From Valencia hispanica (Eukaryota > Chordata > Actinopteri > Cyprinodontiformes > Valenciidae): a stretch of 64,000 nucleotides of DNA. The stretch spans positions 35,890,001-35,954,000 of the forward strand of contig OY747701.1 of the NCBI GenBank assembly GCA_963556495.2. The letters are read 5' to 3'. The notes under the pieces are model-generated. The model did no database searches and was not told where the DNA came from. It worked only from the letters and a program-made list of their open reading frames with translations. Positions 25,270 to 35,825 of this stretch are shown one piece after another (the stretch's first letter is position 1; each line of letters opens with the position of its first letter). The translations under genes were made by a program, and so were the position numbers.

Positions 25270-25515
25270 ACTGTCTGCCTTTGGAATTACATTCCATCAT
25301 GGACTTGTCTTTGTTAAAGGCCAAACTGAAGCACTATTTATTCAGATTGGCCTTTGACATTGGAGAATGGTGTCACTTGGGAAATAACTGGATTTGCACT
25401 TATTATTTCCTGTTTTCAATTTTTTATCTTGTTTTTACTGTTGTCCAGTGCTTTGAAGCAACTACTGTTGTTGTAAAGTGCTTTTATAAACTAAATTTTC
25501 ATTGATTTGATTGAT
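25270..25515 (+). mobile_element. LINE 3' end with TGAT tail
   Basis: Reads AAACTGAAGCACTATTTATT, then GTAAAGTGCTTTTATAAACT and a TGATT repeat tail. This is the usual end of an L2-type LINE or a SINE that borrows its tail. Confidence 0.6.
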
Positions 25516-25792
25516 TGAAAGGGACTGCAAAGTATTTTAGAATTACTCAGTTGACCTCTAACCTTTGGAAGAATGTCAAATTTTCATCCATCCATCCATC
25601 CACTTCTTTGGGGTGCATGTGCCACCAACAAAGCTGTGATGCCCTGGGCAGTGAGCCATTTCTCCCACATCAAAAACCTCCAATACTGAACAGTCTTTAG
25701 GCTCCACAGTCAAACACTATCCTCTAAAGCACAGCAAGCAGGTTCTGTTGGGAATCTTTAATTGGCTGTCACATCATTTTATTTTGACATCA

Positions 25793-26040
25793 ATTCAATT
25801 CAATTCAATTCAAAATTACTTTATTAATCCCAAAGGGAAATTAAATGTTGTTGTAACTCATTATGCAAGTTTCTTCAAAGATGTGTTGTAGATGCTGATG
25901 GCTGTGGGTAGGGATGATCTCTTGTAGCAGTCTGCAGATCTGAAGAAGCCTCTGACTGAAGGCGCTCTGTAGTTGTATGACAGTCTGATGTAGAGGATGC
26001 TCTGGATCTATGGCGTCTTCTTTTCAACTCATCAGGGTTT
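25793..26040 (-). mobile_element. antisense L2/Rex1-like LINE 3' end
   Basis: On the minus strand the element ends in a GAATT repeat tail after TCCCTTTGGGATTAATAAAG. The preceding coding part corresponds to the RLLQ..CHTDRYK C-terminus seen in the copy at 5393-6066. It lies 1.1 kb upstream of mc1r. Confidence 0.7.
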
Positions 26041-27108
26041 TGACGCTGTAGTTGAGGTATTATTTGAGCTTTTGTGATGTTAATCAGCTGCTGCCAGTTG
26101 TAAACCACCTTGTTGCCATGGTTATGCATCATAACAAATGTCCAAAAATAAAAAGCCTCAGCAAAAATCCTTCCAGCTGCACAGCATCCAAAACCAGAGA
26201 GAACAGTTGTCCACAAAAACAATGTTTCTACCAGAAATGGAAGAATTAAAGTTTTAAAAAAGAAAAAAATATGAACCAAAGTAACAGAGCTACTCCAACA
26301 TGCTGCCACCTTGAGCGGCGCAATTCCGGAATCAAGAGATTTATATAGTTTTGGAATCATATAGGTAACAAAATCTTTAGGAAGGACTCTCCTACAAATA
26401 TCTTTCAGCTTTCCTGTAAACTCGGCAGCCTTGCATGATGCATAAAAAGTCTTTTGGTTTTGTTGTTGTTGGGAGAGTATAACTGAGAGTGACAATTAAA
26501 ACTACCATTGTTGGATGTGTTTCTTTTTATTAGATTTCTTCTTAAATTCCTCGTTAAGGTACAAATATTTTCGATTATGCTGAACATCGCTGAGTCCGAG
26601 CTCTGAGACAGGACCATATTTCCAACCGACGTCTGCGTAAGAGGAGGGGTTTTGTAAAGTCACTAGGCATAATTTTCAGAATGACTCACGCAGCTTGTTC
26701 TCCAACTCCAGAGTCATCAGACGCATCCAGTTGTCCTACTTTACTGTATTGTTCAGAACGGACTGGAGGTTTTCAGCAGATCAGATGCGCAAAGATGGTA
26801 AGAATCGTGCCAGGCAAGAGAAATGTATTCGTGGATAATTCATGGATGTTTATCCAAGAGGAGCTGCATCGATGACAGTGAGGAAAATTAGGAACAGGAG
26901 ACGTTTTTTTCCACATGGACAAGCGCGCCATCGCTCCTGACTTGGGCTGTGCAGCTGAAAAGGGCCTTGGTTCTAAGTTTGTTTTTGGACAAACAGAGCT
27001 TTGATGGGAACGGCTTCCAAGCCGTTCGTGAGTTGTATGATTATCACTTGGATTAGACACATTTGAAACAGTCGATGTGCAATATACTTCGGCTGGACTG
27101 AGGAAACC

Positions 27109-27126
27109 GTGTTGTTTCAGGTAAGC
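27109..27126 (+). promoter_or_regulatory. back-to-back acceptor/donor-like splice motif in mc1r 5' leader
   Basis: GTTGTTTCAG at 27111-27120 is followed at once by GTAAGC. The site therefore reads as a usable acceptor and as a strong donor. As an acceptor it could end an intron in the mc1r 5' UTR. As a donor it would skip the mc1r start codon unless it reached an acceptor within the next 40 bp. The functional role is inference. Confidence 0.3.
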
Positions 27127-27159
27127 TGAACTCTGTTCGTCATTACGCAGTATTCAGAC

Positions 27160-28128
27160 ATGGATATCAACAACAGCTCCCTGCGCTATCTCCATGTGGA
27201 GTTCAACCCACTGACTGAAATCATGGACGAGAACGAAACGAACTCCACGCTTGGAGAGCGGAACTTGCTGAGCTGCGTCCAGATACGCATCCCTCAGGAG
27301 CTGTTCCTTACGCTGGGGCTAATCAGCCTGGTGGAGAACATCCTTGTGATCCTGGCGATCATCAGGAACCGCAACCTGCACTCCCCCATGTACTACTTCA
27401 TCTGCTGCCTGGCCGTGTCCGACATGCTGGTGAGCGTCAGCAACGTGGTGGAAACCATGTTCATGCTCCTGAACGACCACGGTCTCCTGAATGTGCACCC
27501 AGGCATGCTGCGCCACCTGGACAACGTCATCGACGTGATGATCTGCAGCTCCGTGGTGTCCTCACTCTCTTTCCTGTGCACCATCGCCGCCGACCGCTAC
27601 ATCACCATCTTCTACGCGCTGCGGTACCACAGCATCATGACCACACACCGCGCCGTCACCATCATCGTGGTGGTGTGGCTGGCCAGCATCACCTCCAGCA
27701 TCCTCTTCATCGTCTACCACACCGACAACGCCGTCATCGTGTGCCTGGTCACCTTCTTCTGCATCACCCTGGTGTTTAACGCCGCGCTCTACCTGCACAT
27801 GTTCGTGTTGGCCCACGTGCACTCTCGGCGCATCACTGCGTTCCATAAAGGCAGGCGCCAGTCCACCAGCATGAAGGGGGCGATCACCCTCACCATCCTG
27901 CTCGGTGTCTTCATTTTGTGCTGGGGGCCTTTCTTCCTCCACCTCATCCTCATCCTCGCCTGCCCAACCAGTCCCTTTTGCAACTGCTTCTTCAGGAACT
28001 TTAACCTTTTCCTTATTCTCATCATCTGTAACTCGATCATTGATCCGCTCATCTATGCATACAGGAGCCAGGAGCTGCGTAAAACACTACAGGAGCTGGT
28101 TCTGTGCTCCTGGTGTTTGGACATGTAG
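27160..28128 (+). CDS. mc1r: mc1r, melanocortin 1 receptor, complete single exon (322 aa)
   Basis: This is a class A GPCR that couples alpha-MSH binding to Gs and cAMP in pigment cells; ASIP-type antagonists lower its activity. Visible hallmarks are: N-glycosylation sequons at N4, N5, N25 and N28; the melanocortin-type ENILV in TM1 (residues 59-63); [14 protein letters not shown] in TM2; the acidic ligand pocket residues E98, D121 and D125; DRY at 145-147; CWGPFF in TM6 (254-259); DPLIY in TM7 (295-299); and a CSWC tail that can be palmitoylated. The region after TM2 has no disulfide-type cysteine in the first extracellular loop, as is normal for melanocortin receptors. Length and TM4-TM7 match teleost Mc1r closely; the N-terminus is divergent. 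ATG at 27160 has G at -3 and G at +4. A second in-frame ATG (codon 22) also has good context. No stop, frameshift or classic constitutive mutation is apparent. GC content rises sharply in the gene relative to its surroundings. Confidence 0.97.
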   Translation: MDINNSSLRYLHVEFNPLTEIMDENETNSTLGERNLLSCVQIRIPQELFLTLGLISLVENILVILAIIRNRNLHSPMYYFICCLAVSDMLVSVSNVVETMFMLLNDHGLLNVHPGMLRHLDNVIDVMICSSVVSSLSFLCTIAADRYITIFYALRYHSIMTTHRAVTIIVVVWLASITSSILFIVYHTDNAVIVCLVTFFCITLVFNAALYLHMFVLAHVHSRRITAFHKGRRQSTSMKGAITLTILLGVFILCWGPFFLHLILILACPTSPFCNCFFRNFNLFLILIICNSIIDPLIYAYRSQELRKTLQELVLCSWCLDM

Positions 28129-29091
28129 CAGCAATAGCCTTCGTGTCACGGGTGAATTAAGGCAAATTAGGTCTACAGGCGATCATCTATCCGTATAACT
28201 GTTTCCTGTGAAGCTGAAATAAGCCGTGGATATCAGGTTTTATTGGGCGGATGAATCCTCAAGCTGCAAACAGCACTTAGAAGTTGAACGTGGAATCTTT
28301 TAATGACATTTGCTAATGCCAGCATGGCGTTGGGATTAGTTTTATTTGGAGATTTTGCCTACTCATTGTTGCTTGAGGCCGCTCGTTTTCCAGCACTTTC
28401 CAACTTTAGGACCTTTTCTTTAAAAAAAAGGATCCTCTCAGATAATACAAGAGGTATTTAGCCTGGTGAGACTGTTAAAGTGTAGCTGAACATGGACAGT
28501 TTTTTTTAATTAACAAGAATTTTAACTCATATTATATTATCATATAGCAAAGTCATCCGAGTGAAATATTCCACATCTTAAAGGCCATCGATGTCTGGAA
28601 CTTAAGCGAGAAACATCTTAATTTCTGACTTTGAATAATGTGATCATTAGTATCGACGAAAATCAACGATTTAAAGTGACTTTCTATCTGTGGTATCTAG
28701 TTTTATGATTCCCCCCCAAAAAAATGAAAAAAAAATCTACCAACTTCAAATCACTCAGTTATTCGGGATCATAATCTCCTATTTTACAAGAGGCCAAAAT
28801 GGGTATCAGAACCGCAGAAAATGGGAATAGAGTGTAATCTAAAGTTTTAGCTGAAATACACGTGAGATTTTTTTGTTCTTTTTTCATTTCCATAATTCAT
28901 GGACATACTACAGTGAAACTAAAACTGATAAGCAAGGGTTTACCTGAGTACAAAAGGATTTATTTGGAGGTAGGCCTACGAATTGCCTTACTAAATAGGG
29001 TTGCAGATTTGCAAAAAGATGAATTGACAAGGAGCAGATATGGTAGCCTATATTATTATAATTTATAAACTCAGTAATAACAGTTATTGTA

Positions 29092-29208
<117 letters not shown>

Positions 29209-29620
29209 CATCAATATTAGCCTAATGGAAATAACATATTCTACATAGCAGAAGATAAAAAAACAAAAAAGTTTTGCAAAAAGGAAACGTTTTGGCTTCA
29301 ACGTGCGCCTTATAGAAAAGCTCCTTCAGAGACATGTTCTTTTTCCTTAAACAATGCTTGCAGTCAACAACTATCCCAAAATAAAACGCGAGTGAGATGC
29401 AGAGAGGGGGGAAAAAACGGATGGGAAAAAAAATCACATGAACAGCCCACCGCCCGAGGCCCATGGCATGGGAAGTTAATGAAAGGAGGCCTATCAAAGT
29501 TAAGCTTGCTATATTTCTGGCAACGTGATTCCCAGAAATCTACAAAGACGCGGTCGTTCTGGGATTTGGGAGCGTGAGTTTAGTCTGTGCAGGTCGGAAC
29601 GTCATTCTGACGCTGACGAG

Positions 29621-29622
<2 letters not shown>

Positions 29623-29708
<86 letters not shown>
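29623..29708. repeat. (TAA)28 microsatellite
   Basis: About 28 uninterrupted TAA units, 1.5 kb downstream of mc1r. Confidence 0.95.
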
Positions 29709-30354
29709 GCTGAAATCCAATGTAAAGCTGTGATTATTACTTTTCTTTATTTCTCTCATTCTTGTTCGAAATTTTCATTTACCGCGTTAAAGGTTTAAAC
29801 TGAAGTTTGAAGTTTACATAGATAACTTGAAAAAGGCTTTGTGTCTTTACAGCTTTAAGTACATCAGTTTAAAGTAGGACTGTAGCCAATCAAATTGAAA
29901 TGTCTCATTGTATTTTTTTTTAACACAACACGTTTTTCCCCCTGTTTTTTTGTTTTCTGTCTTGCAAATACAGTATTTCTTTTGAGAATCGATATTCTCT
30001 GTATTTTTCCAATATGTAACTCGCACATCTGTGCCTAAAATAAACACAAGTCCATTGAAATTATTACAGATTTTTTTTTGTTATGCCTTTTATGTAAATA
30101 ACGGAGCCTTAGTTCATTTTGTAGATTATGGGTGCCTTTCTGTTTCCACTAAAGAGATCCGAGGCTGATCCACTCTCCACATATGAGGACTTGGAAAGAA
30201 GATCCGTGATTATTTTAAAAAGAAAAATGACAAATCGTGTCATTGATCACTCTTCTTTTAGTGTTTATTGATTGTTGTATATTTGATTGTATCAATTTTA
30301 GAGCCTCTAAAGGTTGTTTTATTTCAATTTCCAATGAAAGCTGTAGTCTTTATC

Positions 30355-31500
30355 TAAAATCAAATCAAACTTTTCATACAAAATAGCATCTCAAGGTGCT
30401 TTACAGATTAAAATGACCCCACATAACCCCCCCTGCCCCCAGAACAAAAACATACCCCCCCCTCTCTCCAACCCATCTCTCATGCACGCACACACTTAAA
30501 AGCAACAGTAAACAAGGATACTGGGCTGAGAACACATGAGCCAGGTAAGGAAACGCCATCAGGGGAGCCATCTGCACTGCCAGCAGCAGATCGACAGCAA
30601 CAGCCAACAGCCTGTTCCAGAGGTGAGGGCCATAAGACTTGAAAGACGCCTCACCATGAGCATGTGTCCTGACTTTTGGGATGACAAGGAGACGACTGCC
30701 AGAGGAGCGCAGAGACCGAGAAGGTTCATATGGTAAAAGCAGTTCTGAAAGACAAGAAGGTCCAAGAGCATTAATACACTTAAAAACCATTTAAAGAACT
30801 TTAAAACCGATCCTAAAACATATGGGGAGCCAATACAATGAGTTTAGGTGTAATGTGTTCCCACCTCCGGGCCTCCTCAGGACACGTGGTGCTAAATTTT
30901 GTAGAAGCTGTAAACCTGAGATAGTCTTTTTGGGAAGACCAGAAAGCAGGGCATTGCAGTAATCAATTCTGCTGTTGATAAAAGCATGCATCAGTATCTC
31001 CGTGTTGGCCCAAGAGAGAATAGGGCGGACTCTGGCAATGTTCTGTAGATGGTAAAACCTATTTTAGTAATATTTTCAATATGAGGGATAAAGTCAGCTC
31101 AGAGTCAAAAAGCACGCACAGGTTTTTCACTTGTAAAGAAGGATTAAAAGACAGTGATTTTAGTTTTGGTAAAGGTTTCTCTCTCTGAGCCTCAGGACCC
31201 ATGACTAAAACTTCAATTTTGTCCTGGTTGAACTGGAGAAAGTTTTCTCCCATCCAGGATTTGATGTCTTAAATGCAGTTAAAAAGTGCGGCAGGAAAAA
31301 CCCCCGTATGAAGGGAGCTATTGATCGTGGTTAAAATCTCCTCTCTAAAAGATCTTTTTCTGAAATCCAGTAGTGGTACGGTAAAAATGTTGTATATAGA
31401 GGAAAACAGAATTTTGGGATTGTGTTTATGTTCTGAGCAGTGGCGGAGGAATGGTAAGAGTCTTGTGATTCCAATTATGGATGGCGATAAAGGATACAAT
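30355..31500 (-). mobile_element. antisense L2-like LINE, internally deleted
   Basis: Minus-strand frames read linker residues (HNPKILFSS, SLHTGVFPAAL), then jump to [32 protein letters not shown] and LLLPYEPSRSLRSS. These are consecutive parts of an L2-clade reverse transcriptase with the catalytic core missing. The tail is near 30355-30370 (AAATCAAATCAAA on +). Confidence 0.75.
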
Positions 31501-32639
31501 CATAACTGTAGACACAGAGCGCTTTTGCCAACACAAACGTTCTCCTGACGGAGGTATAAAAATATGGAACTCACCACTTTGTAGTTCAATAAACGTGACA
31601 AAACCGATCCATTTCGAACAAAAATGGTCTTTTTACATCAATAAGGGTCCGATTAAAGTCCTCAAATAAAGTGATTAGTCCAGGACAACAGTAAATAATA
31701 AATGTAAAATAAACAGGGAAAATGCGCTTCCGACATGTCTATGGCCATTTTTGTAGTCTTTTACCAATTTGTTTACACTTCTTTCGCTTCCACTTCCGCC
31801 TACAAAGGTCACTGAGCATGTCCAGAAGACAAAAAAAGAAACAAATTTCATCCGGTTAATTCCTTACGTACGGTAGATCTCCAACCAATGGCGCAAGTCA
31901 CGTTATGGTAAGTAACTCGAACCAGTCGCGGTCCAGAACTCTGATGATTGACGCATCGAATAGCCAATGTAATGCTGTAAACGCAGATATATAACTTGAC
32001 CGGGCGGACTTAGTCGCTCCCATAGTATTTGACGTGCGTAAAATGTATTTTTCATGAAGAGATTACGCACAGTGCGTACCAGTAACATACTGTTTCAGCA
32101 CTGTGTCCAAACACCCTTATAATCAAAATACAACATAGAAGGAAGCCATGGAGCTTTATATGAGAAGATGAAGTTGTGATTCTAACGATATTTTTAATTC
32201 AGTGAGGACTGCGGCATTTACCCAGGAGATGGCGCATATGGCACACTTTTGGCCACCTTTGACCTGTAGTTAGAAAAATGTGTGCAGAATACTAATTTTT
32301 TGGGTTTATGGCTGTCAAATTTGGTGTGGATGAAGGTGATACTTCAGACTTTAGACCCACAGTGTGTTTTAGGTCCCAAGCTATTTTGAAAGCAATTTTT
32401 GCAGCATGTATTTATATAAAATAAATAATCAGACATAAAAAAATATATTGTTCAGTGTTTTAAAATTCATATTGCTTGGTAGCAATAGCACTCAGAGATA
32501 TTAACACGGTTCTGGGATACATTTAGAGTGTTTGCTTTCCAAAGAGACCCCAGCCATGTCTCTACTCAAAATGGTTCAAGAACAGGTTTAAGTCAATTTT
32601 GGGTATTTTAAAAAATGTACGGCGGAAATTGCAGGAATG

Positions 32640-33240
32640 TAAAGGGGGGGGGTCGGGTATTATGCAAAATGAACTTTCTGAAGCTTAATATCCTGAGAAC
32701 CTGTCTTTTCGTCATTGAAAACATGCCTGAAGTGTTGCTCTGACCCATTCATTCATGTTAGAGTAATCTTTGAGTCTCTGCTGGTAGCTGGGTTGCTGAA
32801 ACGCCTGCTCCCACCTATCCCCGCCTTTTCCACCCATCTCCTCCTCCGACCTTACGTACTCAGCCGAGAGCCTCGCCCCTGAAGAGCTCCCCTACCCTTC
32901 CCCTGATGCTTTTCCCTCAGCCAGGCTAGCATTCATTTACCTTTTCTCTTTACCTATCAGGTGAAATGAAAAGAAAAATCTCTGCCTACTTCAGTAAGAG
33001 TAGGAATGAGAGTGAAAATGATCAAAAGAGGGACAGTGAGGTCAGGGAGGACAAGAGATCCACAGGTACAGCACACTGACAGCCTTCTTATCTGTATATC
33101 TGGTCTCAGCCCTCTGCAGACAGATACTTGTCTGTTATATTGGTGATGTAGGCTTCCTTTGTGTGCTTTCTGACAGTTTAAACATTTATGTTCCAGACAA
33201 TGTCCCACAAGAATCCACACAGGGCTCTTCAAAAGGTAGG
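32640..33240 (+). mobile_element. DNA-transposon terminal region with transposase N-terminal exons
   Basis: The first 290 bp match, inverted, the right part of the MITE-like element at 37475-38066. They are followed by an ATG frame at 32966 (MKRKISAYFSKSRNESEN, Lys/Ser-rich), a donor-like GTACAG, and after an acceptor a second short frame (DNVPQESTQGSS) with GTAGGG. The MKRKI-S-FF/YF start is typical of hAT/ZMYM-like transposases, but the rest is missing. Class assignment is tentative. Confidence 0.5.
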
Positions 33241-33396
33241 GTGCCCACCACCAGCATTTAGGCTACTTATTGTAGGCTATTGCCATTTGACATTACAAAT
33301 AACAATGGTAGGGATGGCATAATGTAAACCTTACATGACTAAATAATACTACTATTAATATTTATTCTTGTGTTTTTCAACTTGAACATATTACAC

Positions 33397-33508
33397 CAGT
33401 TTTAAAATCGCTGCATTGGCTCCCCGTGCGTTTCAGGATTGGTTTTAAGGTTCTTTTAGTTGCTTATAAATGTTTTCATGTTCTTGGCCCAGGGCTGTAG
33501 TGCAGGAC
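33397..33508 (+). mobile_element. short L2-like RT C-terminal fragment
   Basis: Reads [20 protein letters not shown] followed by the LGPGL block, a standard L2-clade segment, then stops abruptly next to a perfect hairpin. Confidence 0.7.
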
Positions 33509-33516
33509 TGCTGGTC

Positions 33517-33561
33517 CGATAAATAAGAAGGCCCAAAACTCTTGGGCCTTCTTATTTATCG
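33517..33561. repeat. perfect 20-bp inverted repeat with 5-bp loop
   Basis: Left arm CGATAAATAAGAAGGCCCAA (33517-33536) and right arm TTGGGCCTTCTTATTTATCG (33542-33561) are exact reverse complements around AACTC. The position, not linked to a transcription unit, argues against a terminator role. Confidence 0.95.
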
Positions 33562-33815
33562 TACTCAACTATGATTTTAAAAGTAATTTAGTAGATTACA
33601 TGGATTAATGAATACTTAAGTACATACCATACCATACCAAGTTTATTTATAAGGCACACTATATTACAGCATGAGAGCTGACCAAGGCGCTGCACATTTC
33701 TCTGTACAAGTAAAAGTACAGAATTGGAAATCTACTCATAAAAGTACAAGTACCCCAAAAAACTACTTCATTACAGTAATCTGAGTATTTTTAATTACTT
33801 CCACCTCTAGTTATG
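33561..33815. mobile_element. Tol2/hAT-like remnant, partly mixed with LINE tail
   Basis: GTACAAGTAAAAGTACAG and TACTTCATTACAGTAATCTG then ATTACTTCCACCTCTAG resemble the ends of Tol2-group hAT elements (CAGAGGTG...AAGTACTT). A short ACCATACCATACCAAGTTTA tail-like insert interrupts it near 33625. Confidence 0.4.
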
Positions 33816-34135
33816 TCAGACTAAAACAATTAATAAAAATATAAAGTACAGTAGCTATCATAATAAAGAACAGTCATTTAGACATTTTGTCTATCTACCA
33901 TATATGTAAAAAGGGTATATCAACAATAAGAAGGTTATTGCCTTTGATAGTAATGGACACAGTGTAGGCTACAGGCAAACCCTCGATTTGTTGTTTCCCT
34001 ACACCAAGAACAATGTGATGTGCGTATACTGTATGTATGTACAGTATGTATGCATGTATCTACTTATGGCCACCCCTATGTGAGTAGTGGTCTCACCCTG
34101 GCCACCCCAGTGAAATTTTTCTGGCTCTGCCACTG

Positions 34136-35150
34136 GTTCTGAGATGATTCTGGAAAAGTATGCATTTCTGGAATTTCTTACAGCGTTATTGTATGCTTTG
34201 AGACGCTCTATGTATATTTGAGGATTTATTGTGATTTTATTTTTCCTCCGTTTCCTCTCTGCCACCCTGCAGCTCTTAAATTTTTTAAGGTCTTCATTTC
34301 TCCATGGTGTTGTAAGTTTTAAGTGTGTGTTTACAACTTTAAATGTAGCCAGCAGGTCAAGAGCGGATTGAAGCCTACTTTTAAAATCATTGACAATAAA
34401 ATCACAGGGGGCAGGTAAAACAATAGGAGGAATCTTTTGAAAAACTTCCAGAAAACCTGCAGCCACTTCAGAGGTTAGATGACGTTTATTGACAGTTCTC
34501 ACAGAGGTATCCTGCTGGATAAAACTGGTGATATTAAAGAGCACACAGTAGTGGTCAGAGACAGCCGAGTCAACAACAGAGGACACACTGGTGGACAGGC
34601 CATACGTGAAGACCAAGTCCAGGGTGTGTCCGCTGTTGTGAGTTGGCTGCATGACATGTTGACTAAAATCCATATAATTCAAAAATATAAAAAAATTCTG
34701 TTGATAAAGGATCTAAAATGTTATCTATATGTAGATTAAAATCACCAGCTAAAATTATTCTTTCATAAGAGTTGTACATAATTGATTACAACTCTAAAAA
34801 TACTTGAATTAAAAGTGCACTCTTTTTAGGAGGCCTATAAACTGTGACATAAAATCTGAGAAGTAATAAAAACAGTTGCATTATATTCAAAAGTAAAATA
34901 GTTATCAAATAAAACAGGTTTGGCGGAAAGTATTAATGAACTTATAAAAGCAGTTCCGCCTCCCCTTTTGCTGTTCCTCGTTGAATAACTGAAGTTAAAA
35001 TTTGGTGAGGAGGCCTCTGTAAGAACAACAGGGGCATCTGCACTCACCCATGTTTCTGTAAAAAAAAAAAGAAGATTATGGTCTAAAATCAGATCATTTA
35101 TTATAAAACTTTTGTTCAGCAGAGAGCGAACATTAAAAAGTGCCATATTA
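34136..35150 (-). mobile_element. antisense L2-like LINE, endonuclease part only
   Basis: Minus-strand frames read the APE endonuclease (FNVRSLLNKSFIINDLIL, FTETWVS, SKRGGGTAFI) and then HTLDLVFTYG, SDHYCVLF and a TTPWRNEDLKKFKSCRV linker. The sequence then runs into unrelated MITE-like DNA near 34136 with no RT. A one-base break separates the two frames near 34830. Confidence 0.75.
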
Positions 35151-35825
35151 ATAGTGATTGGAGATGGAGTGATTGTATGATTTACTGAAAGTGGGGGTTT
35201 TGGTAACTTTTTGAGATTATTGGGGTTGCATTTGTTCGGTTTATGATTTTTAGTCCGCTCTCTGCTGACAATAACAGTTATGAATGATGTAGAACAAGGT
35301 CCAAGTCCAGTATGTGAGTTACTGTTAAAATCAGGGGTGAGTTTGTAGGAGCAGGGACCACTTGAACATCAGGATGTGGCAGAGGGAGCAGAGAGAGCAG
35401 GGGCAGCTGGGGACGATGTGGTAGACAGGGGGGGGGGGGCACGCCAGACTCATTGCCAGCATGCGGGTACCCTGTCTGTTAAGATGGGTGCTTCCTGACC
35501 CAAAAAATTTCACAATTGTCTATAAAACCAATATTGTGAATGACGGTGGCAGAGGAGACCCATGTATTCAGGGATAAGGGTCTGCTAAAATGCCCACTTC
35601 CTCTGCCGACGGTTTGGGTGGGGCCAGAGACATGTGTGTTTTCTAAAAGAAAACACACAAGTCTATTTCATTGTGTGTGATATGGTCATTGTGACACTTA
35701 TAAAAAAAGAGATAACACGTGGCTGTTGACTTTTCTACTCCGATTGTTTTCATAATGAAAACAAAATAAATTTAAAAATGTGTTATTTTTCTTTCTCATT
35801 TACTGGAGGGCATCTTCTTACACTT

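Larger units (their letters stand above)
20551..27159. other. tcf25-mc1r intergenic region
   Basis: 6.6 kb without a supported gene. A hAT-like end begins near 21497 (CAGTGGTCTGCCACCTATGG). Tc1 and LINE fragments follow and are listed separately. The last 1 kb before mc1r is presumably leader and promoter DNA. An open frame on the minus strand at 25875-26495 is not convincing as a gene. Confidence 0.7.

Noticed and set aside
25875..26495. 206-codon open frame on the minus strand upstream of mc1r
   Set aside because: Its C-terminal third is out-of-frame antisense LINE 3' sequence, the middle is low-complexity Phe/Leu-rich, and no family motif is seen. It is more likely chance openness in repeat DNA.
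27562..27942. 126-codon minus-strand frame across mc1r
   Set aside because: It is the complement of a GC-rich, codon-biased GPCR gene. The His/Asp/Glu/Gly-rich composition is typical of such shadows.
29574..29798. Poly-Ile and poly-Asn reading frames
   Set aside because: These are direct translations of the TAA/AAT microsatellites.
32641..32652. A retroviral or endogenous-virus LTR among the repeats
   Set aside because: No gag, protease, RNase H or integrase motif and no LTR pair was found anywhere in the window; all RT pieces are of non-LTR type.
33517..33561. Rho-independent terminator
   Set aside because: The shape fits a bacterial terminator, but this is a eukaryotic intergenic repeat region with no T run after the stem and no gene ending there.
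33999..34682. 227-codon minus-strand frame as a host gene
   Set aside because: Motifs (HTLDLVFTYG, SDHYCVLF, TTPWRNEDLKK) identify it as LINE endonuclease and linker, and its end runs into unrelated MITE-like sequence.
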